Assembly (NCBI GenBank): GCA_019925095.2
Contig: CM034394.1
Span: forward strand, 26,958,272-27,022,271
Direction of reading: 5' to 3'
Length of the DNA: 64,000 bases
Source: Dendrolimus kikuchii
Lineage: Eukaryota > Arthropoda > Insecta > Lepidoptera > Lasiocampidae
The stretch's first letter is position 1, and each line of letters begins with the position of its first letter. The notes beneath the pieces are model-generated. The model was not told the origin of the DNA. It did not search any database and worked only from the letters and a program-made list of their open reading frames with translations. Shown piece after piece: positions 1-10,598 of the stretch. Position numbers and translations under genes: made by a program.

Positions 1-459
1 TACATAAATACTTCACGCCAGTTCCCTTGCGGGGTAGGCACGAACAACAGAGCGCCATTCAGGCTTATTCTTACACACCTCACTCGCTTCTTTGACATTC
101 ATAACTCTTGTCATGCACACTCGTCTGTTCTTAAGGCTCCTGACATCACCTTCTGCTAGTTTTTGCATTGTCATTCTTTCATCATGCATTCTTTCCACAT
201 GCCCGAACCACCGGAGCATTTTTTTCCTTACCTTCACCCCGACACTCTCTTTCAGACCAACTCTCTTTCTTACTTCGGTATTAGGAACGCGGTCCGCGAG
301 CGTCACTCCGCAGATTACTCTACTTTCATGCTCTCTCTTCCATACCCAACTCTCGCTTCCATACGCGAGCGTAGGTACCAGCACCGCGTTGTGTATGGCG
401 AGCTGGGCCTTCTGGCTGAGGTTCTTAGCGCCTAGAAGTTTACCTAACGCTCCATTCAC
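1..459 (-). mobile_element. (GTAT)n-tailed LINE 3' fragment, copy with internal deletion
   Basis: Minus-strand remnant of the C-terminal reading frame of a non-LTR retrotransposon: VLVPTLAYGSESWVWKREHE, then GVTLADRVPNTEVRKRVGLK, MLRWFGHVERMHDERM and ending RAYPARELA. Compared with other copies it lacks about 75 bases that would encode [20 protein letters not shown] and the following residues. The tail end touches the left edge of the window. LYGSE...LRWFGHVERM is typical of the region after the RT domain in several insect LINE clades; I cannot name the clade. Confidence 0.8.
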
Positions 460-464
460 ACTAT

Positions 465-684
465 ATGTCTATAGTATCTATGGTCCATGTTTTATTACTA
501 CTCTCAATTTTAGTTAGGCTTGGAATGCAATACCCAGAAAAATTTTACATATTGCTCCTGTGTTTTAGCCAACTTCAAAAAAGGAGGTTCTCAATTCATC
601 TTGTAAATGTTTTTCAAATCTTGATTATAATATTGTTTATTTCTATTGTCATCCAAACTTTTTTTTTGTTTTTCACAACTTAAG
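465..684. other. AT-rich stretch, possible repeat end near 580-600
   Basis: No coding signal. 'acttcaaaaaaggaggttctcaattcatc' at about 571-600 is the end of a repeat that also occurs at 20140-20200 (reversed) and 53055-53100. Confidence 0.4.
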
Positions 685-985
685 TTTTCGCGACTAGTAT
701 ACATAATAAAACTACGTTTTAACGGTTTTAAGCGCAGTAATTTTATTTGATTTTGGTTTTTCCGGCGTTTCGGCCACTTTTCAGTGGCCGTAATCACGGA
801 AGACAAAGATGTCAAGTGTCAACGAGTATTGTTAAAGTTTTATTTAGCCTACCGCCAACTTGTCTTGTTGTCTTGTCTTCCGTGATCACGGCCACTGAAA
901 AGTGGCCGAAACGCCGGAAAAACCAAAATCAAATAAAATTACTGCGCTTAAAACCGTTAAAACGTAGTTTTATTATTTACGGACT
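685..985. repeat. Foldback element, family C (cgtttcggccac), short copy
   Basis: Long terminal inverted repeats: the left arm (about 700-806) reads 'aataaaactacgttttaacg'...'ttcagtggccgt' and the right arm (about 882-976) is its complement. Each arm contains two small palindromes, GGCCACTtttcAGTGGCC and CCGTGATCACGG. The centre is only about 75 bases. No transposase is visible, so this is a non-autonomous foldback/MITE-type element. Related copies at 14826, 33178, 42996 and 47225. Confidence 0.85.
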
Positions 986-1189
986 CTACTTCCGTACCCT
1001 TTTTGACAACTTAATTTAGGAAAAAGTTTTTAGAATTTATACACGCTTATTTCTTTGTTATTGTGTGTGACATTTATTGAATCATGTTTTTTTTTTTTTT
1101 TTTTTATCATCCAAACTTAAGATATATTTAGTCCTATAGATAAGTAACGTAGGCTGAATTTCACTGCATTATTTTAACTTCTTCTATAC

Positions 1190-1431
1190 AATGCAAAAGT
1201 GGATGGATGCAGAAGTCGTGGAAGGCCACGACACACCTTCCATGATCAAATTGATCGTGTACTAGCAGAAGGTGATGTCAGGAGCCTTAAGAACAGACAA
1301 GCGTGCATGACAAGAGTTATGAATGTCAAAGAGGCAAGTGAGGTGTGCAAGAATAAGCCTAAATGGCACTCTGTTGTTCGTGCCTGCTCCGCAAGGAAAC
1401 TGGCGTGAAGTTATGTATGTATGTATGTATT
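1190..1431 (+). mobile_element. (GTAT)n-tailed LINE 3' fragment
   Basis: 5'-truncated copy of the same LINE: encodes [40 protein letters not shown], ends ACSARKLA, and finishes with 'agttatgtatgtatgtatgt'. Confidence 0.85.
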
Positions 1432-1603
1432 TTTACTTCCGTTTATCAATATGCTTCTCATGATATTCGATAATAATTATCTTCAGTGGAATACAAATCG
1501 GAAATATTATGGCAACCCTGCTATATAGTTAAAAGACGTCATTAAAATCCCTGTTTCATATTGTTCGATTTCACTTAATTCATTATTTATATTATACATA
1601 CAG

Positions 1604-1874
1604 GGCCTTACTTATAATCGTTTCTTAAGTCTAAAGAAACTGCTCAGCAACTGATTAGTGAAAATCTTACCCATAAACTCCTCTTTAGTCGCATATTTTG
1701 GGTACAACCTACGTTAATCATTCAAATTTCGTTGATTTGTGCTCTTAGGTAAACAACAGGTAAGACACGTTTATAAGTGGGGAAAAAAGATATTAATTGA
1801 TTAAGGTCTGATTCTGATTCTCTTACTTAAGAGATGGCTAATCGTTTCTTAACGAGATCATTATAAGTAAGGCC
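1604..1874. repeat. MITE with 15-bp terminal inverted repeats
   Basis: Begins GGCCTTACTTATAAT and ends with the exact complement ATTATAAGTAAGGCC. 271 bp, no ORF. Flanking bases show no obvious target duplication. Superfamily not assigned. Confidence 0.75.
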
Positions 1875-2384
1875 GTCAATGTGCGCAGATAACTTATACT
1901 GGAAAACATTATGGAACACAGTATACTTAAATTAATTGGTTAAGTTAGCGATTAGTTTAGACGCTAAGCGAATGTTGGCTTGAAAACAGTGTTTTACTCT
2001 CCACCATATTGCTTCTCCGTATTTTTTTTTGTACTATTTTGTAATTTCTTTAATAATAAGTAAATATATCACTGAGTATATAACAAAATATGATTATCTA
2101 TACAAGAAAATATTGTTATATTTCAAAAAGTATTGTAAATAAGTAAATGTAAATTCAGTTTCATTTTATACAGTTTGTAAATAGGTCTCTCTGTTGTTAG
2201 TTTTCAAGGCAACATTCCGGGGAAATTATATTACATACCTACATCATTATCATTGCCTGCATTTATTTAATAACTGCCAAGGCGTACACGATCCTATAAA
2301 GATGTCAAACTCATCTTGTAATACTGTTTCGATATCTAGTTATTGTGGTTACCGCCTCACTCAGAAAGCTCACGATTATTTCAA
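1875..2384. other. AT-rich, no gene seen
   Basis: No conserved coding or repeat structure that I can support. Confidence 0.5.
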
Positions 2385-2905
2385 TTAGTGATTATTATTT
2401 TTCCATAATCCGGGAGCGAACGTATGACGCTTCGAGAATAACGCAATAATAATCTGAAATTTTTATAATCAAAGTTTATTACACTAGAATTATTACAAAT
2501 ACGATATTAAATATAGCACAATGATACGCAGAAATATTAGGACAACTCCAAGAGTTGCATCCACGCTTGTCAGGTGTCGAGCAGCAATTTGCCCTTCAAG
2601 CATACTGCGATTATCAAGCAGTAATTATCGACCGCAGTATATTATGTGCTCCTCGTCCAAGACTACCAATGTGGACTGCCCCTCCTCTGCCCGAGCACCC
2701 AGTATTTATAAGGGCCTCTAGCGCGCCGCAGTGACGCCATCCGGTAATGCTGTGGCGCCACTCAGTTTCACTTCCTTCATAAAACCAACTTCCGCCATAC
2801 GTATTAACTTCCAGCATCCGGGTACACCATTTCCGATATCTGTTAGCTTAATAATAAATGCTTCTACTTTGACATCCGGTTAAACAACTTCCGTCATATG
2901 GTTAT
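2385..2905 (-). repeat. Solo LTR-like repeat (TATAAATACTGGG family)
   Basis: Reverse orientation. Read on the minus strand it has 'ccatatgacggaagttg' near its start, a TATA box (cccttataaatactggg), a polyadenylation signal (aataaact) and ends at 'gttcgctcccgg'. A second copy lies at 21995-22790. The order TATA then AATAAA and the promoter-like centre fit a solo LTR, but I could not find a target duplication. Confidence 0.6.
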
Positions 2906-5263
2906 TTTATAATAACAAATACGATTCCTACATATATATTAGTAAAATAACATAAACATTATTATATGACCACCTGTTGTGGAGACCGATATCTAAATAT
3001 AAAGAAAATAAAACCTTAATGAGATTAAAAGCTGTTCTTCTTTCATTGATTGTGCAGTGAATACGAAAATAATGGGTTAATATTCGAAAACCCTGCAAAA
3101 TATATCCACGCAAATCGCGAGATAGAATCAGTTGCTATTTCAAAAACAACAGGCGCTCTTTAACTTGATCCGGCTCGAAGGACCATAAACATGTTGCGGA
3201 GATAGGAATGAATAAAACACCGAGAGGACTACTAACTGATGGAATATTAATTATATACCGAATAAAAAGACATAGTAGTGGCGGTTAAGGTTAACGGAGC
3301 TAATTCTGAGTGCGGCGGATTCTGGTTTTTGGAAATACGATTAACTACAGCAGTTACCCATTTAAACAGCTACATCCAATAATTACAAAGTACATGTAAG
3401 TAGAAAATAGTCCACTTAAATATTAATACGCACTACCTACATTTAAAATTTCGTTTGTATCTACTTAACTAGTTGGTGTTTGATAAAATATGTCTTCGTT
3501 AAAATATAATAGGAAGAACTAACCACTAATGTACCCAATAGTTTGTGTGTATAATTTTTTAATCTATGATTAGGAGCCGGTCGCGGACCGGCTTAAGTAT
3601 TTACTCTATGCTTTAATACTATGGACAGGTTCATTGTTGCACCCATAGCGGAGTCTCGCCTTAAATTCATAGACAATCGACCTAAAGAAGACCATTCACT
3701 ATTTTGCAGTGGGTCAAGATTTTAGGACTCGAAAAGCATTCTGCTAGATGCTACCGGACGCAATGCAGACTGCAACAACATTCATAGTCCAGCATTACGC
3801 GGCGGACTGTAATGCAGGATAGTGAATGGGACCCTTAATAAACCACTATATAAAGCTCATCTATTAAAGTCATGGTATTCTCTGTAAACGTGTTAGTAAA
3901 AGTTTTAAGTGAATTTAATATAATTTTTTGAGTATTTCAATTAATTGAATTAATTAATTCAATTCAAACTTAAGTTACATCGCAGAGCTGAGAGTTTGGA
4001 ATGCCTGAAACTTAATGTATATTATAAATAATCTGTTAAAATTAAAATAGTGGTTTTAATTCGATCATTATAGTTTTAAATGAGTTCAGCTGAGACTCCA
4101 TCTGGTGCGAGGAACATTCCACAAGAGATCATGCGCCCGGACGACTTATCTGATCAACCGTTGTCTTACAACTAAAATTGGACGTCTTCAAACCCAACTT
4201 AATTCGAATTTGACATTTTTGTTTCACAGTCGACACCAAACTTCATAGCAGTTCCTTAGTTAGCAACAGACGGTACTTCTGCAGCTAATTTAGAGATGCT
4301 GGATTTGGATAAGCTCGATTTTTCTCTTGTTCGGTAAGTGAAGCTGCATCAGGCATATTTTGTTAAATAGATTCGCCTCTTTGTTCCAATAACGTGATAA
4401 GTCAGTTGATAATTAAAATCGCCCTTTCAAAAGGACATATCTTTTTAAAAACATAGATTGACAGAAAAAAGTTATTCGTTTGGATATTATTATTTTTTGA
4501 AAGTTACAAAAAAACTCCTGAAATACATTATTGAAGCAAAGACGCCTTTGTCTTCTATTGTCTTTTCGTATAAACTGTTGATAACTAGCGTACAATGTGT
4601 CAATTAAAACTTGTGCAAAGGACAATGCCCATTTTGGGTCTACTCTGAAATTGAATGAATCTTAACCAAATAACTCTCTGAAATCTTATATAATTTTTTA
4701 TGTTATTATACTAAAATTATAGACAATTTTGTAATCCAGAAATTAAAACTATATAAACAGTTTTGTTCTCTGCTATCATCATCTTGATTTTTAGGGTTTT
4801 ATTGACTTGCTGTTTTAAAAAAAAGAAGTTTTTTTTATTAGTTGAACTTATATACCTTCACAAATAAAATACATACGGTTGATACACTGACACCTGTAAT
4901 GTCGTCAACGTGGTCATAAAAAACGAACCTTTTTCAAACAAATTAAATTGAATCTATGAATGCGAGAGGCAGCAAAATATATTGTAGAATTTACGTTATT
5001 CTAAGAAATATTGGTCTAGAAAAAATAAGATTTCTTGGAAACCTGCTTCAAGGTAAACGTATCTACAAAGTAGTGACAAAGTCATAAAGGCTCGTGCAAT
5101 TTTATATGAGACCCAACTCTTCTAACAAATTGGGCAATGTCCTTGAAGTAACTACTGTGAAAGCGATTAAGTGGTAAGTTTTAAAGACGCCCATACACGA
5201 CACGTGTTCCGGGATGAGGCCAGCGCACTATAGCGTCCTTTGGAGCGGCGACGCGGGCGGCGG
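2906..5263. other. 3' flank of Trpgamma, no second gene seen
   Basis: About 2.4 kb of AT-rich DNA. An imperfect inverted repeat is at 3690-3831 ('cattcactattttgcag' against 'ctgtaatgcaggatagtgaatg'). A 31-codon ATG frame at 4080 has no support. The stretch next to 5264 should contain the Trpgamma 3' UTR on the minus strand. Confidence 0.5.
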
Positions 5264-5506
5264 CTAGAGCCAGCCGGCGGAGTGGTGCGGTGCGTGGCCG
5301 TGCAGCGGCGTCACGCCCGCGAGCCGCGCCAGCGCCGCGCAGCGCGAGCACGGCCCGTTCTCGCCGGGCGCGTCCGCGCCGACGGCGGACTCGCCGCTGC
5401 CGGCGCTCGCGCTCGCGCTGCCGCTGCCGCTGCCACTGCCGCTGCCGCCCGCCCCGTCCACGCTCTCCCGTGCGTTGGCCTCATAGCCGCACTGGCCGCA
5501 CGAATC
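5264..5506 (-). CDS. Trpgamma: Trpgamma last coding exon
   Basis: 81 codons including the TAG stop. After 'gaaatggcag' it reads DSCGQCGYEANARESVDGAG, then alternating Gly-Ser and Ala-Ser runs, ENGPCSRCAALARLAGVTPL and HGHAPHHSAGWL. The two CxxC pairs (CGQC and CSRC) are notable. The exon is very GC-rich within an AT-rich flank and in phase with the donor at 8220. The acceptor has a weak pyrimidine tract, so the exon is less certain than the upstream ones. A candidate polyadenylation signal (AATAAA on the minus strand) is at 4798-4803. Confidence 0.72.
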   Translation of the reverse strand, partial: DSCGQCGYEANARESVDGAGGSGSGSGSGSASASAGSGESAVGADAPGENGPCSRCAALARLAGVTPLHGHAPHHSAGWL

Positions 5507-5570
5507 CTGCCATTTCATTTCATATATATTCATTCATTGCTATCATTATTATGTCTTGTTAGTTTAGTTA

Positions 5571-5830
5571 ATTTTATCCGTGCAGGAACGGAGAAAGAAT
5601 ACAATTTCCTGCGTTGGGGCGGCCTCTCGTGAGAGGCGATTAAACAACCCACAGCCAGGTGGTAGGGCATTCGCCCGACTGGACGGCTACCACCCCTGGT
5701 CTAAAGTATGTCGCCATAACAACCTTAAATTGTGTTCCGGCATAATGTCCATAGGCGATGGTAACCGCTTTCCATCCAGTGGGCCGTCTGCCTGTCTGCT
5801 GAACTCCTGCAATAAAAATAAAAAAATAAA
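5571..5830 (+). mobile_element. Poly(A)-signal retroposon, family B
   Basis: Starts 'tccgtgcaggaacggagaaa' and ends 'ctcctgcaataaaaataaaa', so in this orientation it ends with AATAAA plus an A-rich tail. About 250 bp; the window has some 20 copies in both orientations, many cut off at the opposite end, as expected of reverse-transcribed 5'-truncated insertions. Confidence 0.85.
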
Positions 5831-6340
5831 AATTGTACACCATTTTTCAAACTTCTATACACACAAATAAATTTCAAGTGTCTGTCTGTTTATAATGTCG
5901 AAATAAAACAGTGAAAAAAAAAATCAAGAGGGATAATTCGGACGGGGGATTTTAAATTTTTTGTCGGTCTATCTGTTTAGATTTTCCGACTAATCTCTGA
6001 AACGGTTGGACCGAGTTTGACCAGACTTTCACTGGTAGATAGCTGATGTTATAAAGAGTATAATATAAGTTACTTCTTAAAAAAATTCCATGCGGGTGAA
6101 GTCGCGGGCACGGCTAGTATTAAAATAATTTTAATATTACGGTTATGTAAAAGCGGGATCTTCTGATATCAGTAAAGCTTCAAGAATAGATAACAAATAA
6201 CGCGTGTCTTTAAAAAAATCATATTTACACTAATCAACTTTGACTGCTCCAACTGTATTAGCGACTTATAGCGTTAAAAAATAAATCTTTGACGATAAAC
6301 TACATTATTGTATATATGTATGTAGACGCATGATTTATCT
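5831..6340. repeat. Fragment of interspersed repeat (gcgggcacggctagtatt)
   Basis: 5945-6120 matches 23576-23775 ('gtctatctgtttagattttc', 'actttcactggtagatag', ending 'gtcgcgggcacggctagtat'). No gene. The rest is AT-rich. Confidence 0.55.
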
Positions 6341-6344
6341 ACCA

Positions 6345-6465
6345 ACAAGTATACCCAGTGGATCAAGTGGTCTAAGTGGACCCAGTGGACCCAGTAGGCT
6401 AAGTGTTCCAAATGGACCCAGTGGCCCCAGTGGACCTAGTAGACCCAGTGGACGAAATGGACAAA
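6345..6465 (+). repeat. 9-bp minisatellite (agtggaccc)n
   Basis: About a dozen degenerate 9-base units of the type AGTGGACCC. The translated frame reads SGPSGPSRLSVPNGPSGPSG, a by-product of the repeat. The related repeat at 23180 has only two such units before 'ggacaaaatcacaaaacctg'. Confidence 0.85.
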
Positions 6466-6835
6466 ATCACAAAACCTGTCCTAGTTTCCGGGATAAATTT
6501 TACATAAATTTATCCCAAAATGTATCCCATTATCCGGGATAAAAAGTATCCCTTAGCCACTCTCGGTATTCAAATTATACATGTACCGAGTTTCAGCCAA
6601 ATCGGTCCAATAGTCTTTCCATAAAAGGATAATAAACAAAAAGACAAATATCTTTTTATCCCGGAAACCATCCCATTTTTCGGGATAAAAAATATCCTAT
6701 GTTCATTCTCGGCATCGAAAATATTTATATACTGAGTTTCAGCCAAATCGGTCCAGTAGTTTTTCCGTGAAAACGGAACAGACAGACAGACAGACAGAGT
6801 TACTTTCGCATTTATAATATTAAATAGGGATGTCA
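6466..6835 (+). repeat. Interspersed repeat family E (cagccaaatcggtcc)
   Basis: Has 'aaaatcacaaaacctgtcct', two 'tttcagccaaatcggtcca' blocks and a 3' end 'cgcatttataatattaaata'. Second good copy at 23190-23570; fragments at 41620-41770 and 43440-43630. Class not determined. Confidence 0.7.
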
Positions 6836-7465
6836 TCTCAAACCAGCCATTAAATCCTTGGCTACATATAAGAAAGAAAGAAAAAGACTTTAATTGAAGA
6901 AATAGCGGCGCAATTACATCATTGCATTTGCATGACAGAGTCGCCAACATTATCCAGGTGTAGCAGGGACATTACAACTATCACTTTTATACGACAGTAT
7001 GATAGTTGCAATATTTCTACTAGTACTACCAGCATGTAACAGATACACTCTACATTAGTATAAATTTAGTATTAAAATAAGTTATTATTAAGGTACACCA
7101 CAATACAAAAATTACTAAATTAATGTCACACGCAGTAACAAAAATAAACAATAAGCGTGTATGGAGTCTAAAATTTTTCATAGAAATTAAGTAGTAAAAA
7201 AGGGTACGGAACTCGAGTCCGTAGAGATGTTAATAATAATAATAATAAAAATATTTCTATTAGTAAAGCTGGTCTACATAAACTGTATTTAGGTTAAAAA
7301 TAAAGGTTATAGTTGCAACTTTTTTCTTTTTTTTGAACTAACAAAACTAGGTCCTAACACTTTGTTTACGTAATATTCATTTATACTAATCACTTAACAA
7401 TGTGTCGATGTTATCTTACATTGATATACTCACATATTTAGGGTGTTAGTCTAGATATTAATCTA
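6836..7465. other. AT-rich intron-like DNA, no gene seen
   Basis: A short TAA microsatellite occurs at about 7231-7247. Nothing else supported. The stretch lies in the last Trpgamma intron. Confidence 0.45.
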
Positions 7466-8156
7466 TACTAATATTATGAAGCTGAAGAGTTTGTTTGTTT
7501 AAACGCACTAATCTCAGGAACTGCGGGTCTGATTTGAAAAATTCTTTCAGTGTTGAATAGTAGTACATTTATCGAGGAAGGCTATAGGCTATAATATATT
7601 TTTTTTTTAAATAGGGATCCTTACTAAAAGTCCAATAATGTAACCCAAGGTGTAAAAAAATGACCCGAAAAATCCTTACACGCCGTGCGCTGCGAAAACT
7701 ATTGATTATAGAACAAAACAATGTACTACCACTTTGCAGAACCTATCATTGTCTACAAAAAATATCGCGTAATGTCTAACTATTGTAGTTATCTCGCAAT
7801 AAGTGTTTTCTTTTATTTTTTTTAATAATTAAAAATGCCCACGCTTCAAAACCTCTTTATTTTGTACCTTGGTATTAATCCTTATCAAAATAAATTACTC
7901 CATATTGAAGACGAATTCAATATCTTTCTAGAACTTTTTGAATTATTCAATTCGGACGTTTCATTCAAAAGATATCGCGATATTTAAAATGTAAGTATTA
8001 GTGTTGCAGCCAAATATACTAATATTATTTGATTGAAAAATTCTTTCAGTGTCGGATAGCCCATTTATCGGGGAAGGCTATAGGCTATATATCATCACGC
8101 TAAGACCAATAGGAGCGGAGCACCAATGAAGAATGTTTCAAAATCGGTGGGTTTTA
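7466..8156 (-). repeat. Interspersed repeat family D, long copy
   Basis: Reads 'gaagctgaagagtttgtttg' at one end and 'agcggagcaccaatgaagaa' towards the other, with a unique middle ('tcgcgatatttaaaatgtaa'). Copies at 28495, 45388 and 52288 share the middle; 36108 and 39240 are short versions. It runs up to within about 60 bases of the Trpgamma exon ending at 8220. Possibly a non-autonomous Helitron-type element, not proven. Confidence 0.7.
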
Positions 8157-8219
8157 TTATACTTTTTTAGCTGTAATTTGTTTTGTGTGCGAAATAAATA
8201 AAAAATGAATAATGAAAAC

Positions 8220-8664
8220 CTTGTGGGGGTCGTCGTCGAGGCTCGCGAGCAAGGGCTCCCTGCTGCCGCCCCGGCCGGCCACGCTCTCGGCGGTGGTGGA
8301 GGGCGAGACCGCGGGCTGCGCGGGCGGGGGCCGCGGCGGCGGCGCGCTGAGCGGCGGCGCGCGCGCCGGCACGGAGCTGGCGCGCTGCAGCAGCTCGGCC
8401 GCGGAGGCCGCGCGCGCCGCGGCCTCGGCGCGCCGCGAGTCCGAGAACTTCTTGCGCTTGCGCTTGAGCGCGGCCAGCGCGCTGAGCGGGTGCAGCGGCC
8501 CGCCCCTGGCGCCCGCCCGCTCCGGGCTGCGCTGCGAGTCGCTGCCGGAGTCGGTGCGGTCGCTGCCGCTGGAGATCGATTTCGATTTAGTCAGGGGAGG
8601 GGACGAGCCCTTGCGGTAAGGCGAGCGCCGCGGAGACCCGCCATGTTTCCTTAACTTAACAATG
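8220..8664 (-). CDS. Trpgamma: Trpgamma exon: disordered Ser/Pro/Ala-rich tail
   Basis: 148 codons plus one base, starting after the pyrimidine-rich 'tttttgtttaag' with SIVKLRKHGGSPRRSPYRKG. A second in-phase AG would start it at 8649. KSKSISSGSDRTDSGSDSQR is serine-rich, KRKRKKFSDSRRAE is strongly basic, and APPLSAPPPRPPPAQPA is a proline run with SH3-type spacing. It ends DDDPHK at 8220. The donor there reads 'gttttc', which is poor, but it gives phase 0 and joins to the last exon. If it is not used, translation runs on to a stop at 8157, adding about 20 residues. Confidence 0.82.
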
Positions 8665-8788
8665 CTTAAACAAAAAGAAACGAAATACAAACATTACCAA
8701 AATAATAATAATAATCATCCGGACGCAAAACAATAAGGAGACAAACGAGATTGCAGCACTACAAAGATGCGCACGCCCACCATCAGCT

Positions 8789-9685
8789 GTGTCCGCCTCG
8801 CCGGGTTCTACGTCTCAGTCATCAGCGTCGTATGAAGAAATCGTGACGTCAACGACCACCGGGACATCGAGCGAAGACGAGGAGGAGCCAGCGCCGCCCG
8901 CCCTGCCGCTAAGACCTGTGCGGGGCCGTGGGCGGCCACCGTCGGCACGCTTGGGGCCTGCGGGACGAATCCCGCGCCCGGCCCTCGCTACCGGTGGTGT
9001 AGTGCGCCGCATGAGATGGACTCAAGAGTTGATTGAGTGCGTCATGCGCGCATACTATGAGGCGACAGAGGGAGAAACTAACCTCACTTCGTATCGTGGC
9101 CGTTTGCTGTCTTTGTTTCAGACCCTTCAACCAGCATCCACCGTGACGGCGCAACGACTATCGGATCAAGTGCGCGCTATCCAGCGGTTACACCTGCTGG
9201 ACGAGTCGACACTTGATCGTCTACGCAATGCTGTACGTATCAACCGCGAAGCTACTGACACGCCGCAGTCTACGTCACCGGCACCGCCTGCGGACTCGCA
9301 GAGGCCGGTGAACTTTACCATGGACGACGTGTCAGATGGCCTAGCGGTAGGTGATGTAAGTATCCAGATTAATGAGCAGTTGAGAAGGACTTTGGAACAT
9401 TCGATTCAAGAATTCCGAGATCAGTCTATCTTAAATAGGCCACGCGTTCCAAAATTGCCCATGCATAGAAATAATTTGTTGCTTATGGGAACTCTGGATT
9501 GCCTGCTAGCGCCTTATTTTAGGTCTCGCACGGACCTTGCCGATACCCACTCGATCCTATATTGCGGGGCCGTAGCTGTATGTCGGGTGGCTGGTGTAAT
9601 ACACAGCCTACCCGACCTGCAAGCGGCAAACCTGCCTGGCAAATACGGATCGAGCGGCGTATCGACAGGTCGAGAGTTCTCATAG
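8789..9685 (+). pseudogene. Dong/R4-like ORF, N-terminal part
   Basis: Ser/Pro/Glu-rich start (SASYEEIVTSTTTGTSSEDE) then RMRWTQELIECVMRAYYEAT and STVTAQRLSDQVRAIQRLHL, a block I associate with the N-terminal region of R4/Dong-type ORFs. The first ATG-like start is unclear and the upstream frame begins at 8767-8789. The frame runs into a stop at 9685 after a shift near 9605, since the homologous continuation is found in the next frame. Confidence 0.75.
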
Positions 9686-10598
9686 CCAAATTAATCTGCT
9701 TCCGGGCTGGCAAATGCCGGCCCCGAGTTATGCGCTTCGTGGCTCAGGCATTCGCTGGTACTAACATCAGTTCCAGTGAACATATGGCCAGAGCCACGGA
9801 ACGTATAGACTTCTGGAAGCAAAAAGTCTATGCATGGGCAAATAGAATCCGCCGATACAAAGAGCGAGCGGAAAGATACTTCTTGAATCGGACCTTCCAA
9901 AGTGAAGAGAAAATGGTTTATAGAGGTTGGGAGAAATCTAGCGATAGTGTCGCTGACAGGCAAATACCAAATACTGATGCCATGGCTTCTTTTTGGCGCA
10001 GTATCTGGTCAGTGCCTGTCAGTCACACGGAGGGTGACTGGATTGAGGTGATCAAGCAATCATGCGAACAGGTGCCAGATATGGAACCTATTACCATTAA
10101 ACCATTTGATGTTGGTGACGCAATTCGTTCGGCACATAACTGGAAAAGACCAGGGCCGGACGGATTGCATAACTTTTGGATCAAGTGGTTCAAAAGCTCG
10201 CATGGTTGCTTGGCTAATCAATTCCAAGAAGCTGTTGATCGTGGTTCGCTTCCAACCTTTATGACGACAGGCGTCACCCATTTACTCTTCAAATCTGGCT
10301 GTACCACTGAACCCAAAAATTATAGACCAATCACATGCTTGCCCACCATCTACAAGCTCCTTACATCCATTTTGGAAAAAAAAATATCAAATTATTTTTA
10401 TAATAATAACATTTTGGCAATCACCCAAAATGGATGTAAGGCTGGGTCACGTGGTACGAAAGAATTGCTTCTCATTGACACAACTGTTAGCCAACAAGCC
10501 CGACGGAATAGAAGAAATCTCTCCGTCGCCTGGATCGACTACAAAAAGGCATATGACTCAGTGCTGCATACATGGATTGAGAGTCTTAGAGTTGCATA
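9606..10598 (+). pseudogene. Dong/R4-like ORF, RT fingers and motif A
   Basis: Continues in a different frame: IAKLICFRAGKCRPRVMRF, WKRPGPDGLHNFWIKWFKS, KNYRPITCLPTIYKLLTSIL, and AWIDYKKAYDSV, which is RT motif A with its catalytic Asp. NYRPITCLPTIYK is typical for the R2-like superfamily. The frame ends at 10598 because of a shift just after motif A. Confidence 0.88.

Noticed and set aside
4080..4174. Short plus-strand frame MSSAETPSGARN...
   Set aside because: Only 31 codons, no homology recognised, no conserved context.
5240..5632. Open plus-strand frame of 130 codons rich in Arg and Ala
   Set aside because: Antisense shadow of the last Trpgamma exon running into a retroposon B copy.
7466..8156. 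Family D as a proven Helitron
   Set aside because: The ends look suggestive (ctag...), but I could not show a 3' hairpin plus CTRR end or an A-T insertion site, so class was left open.
8205..8654. Open plus-strand frames of 135-149 codons opposite the exon at 8220-8664
   Set aside because: GC-rich antisense shadows of the Trpgamma exon; splice phases and homology support the minus strand.
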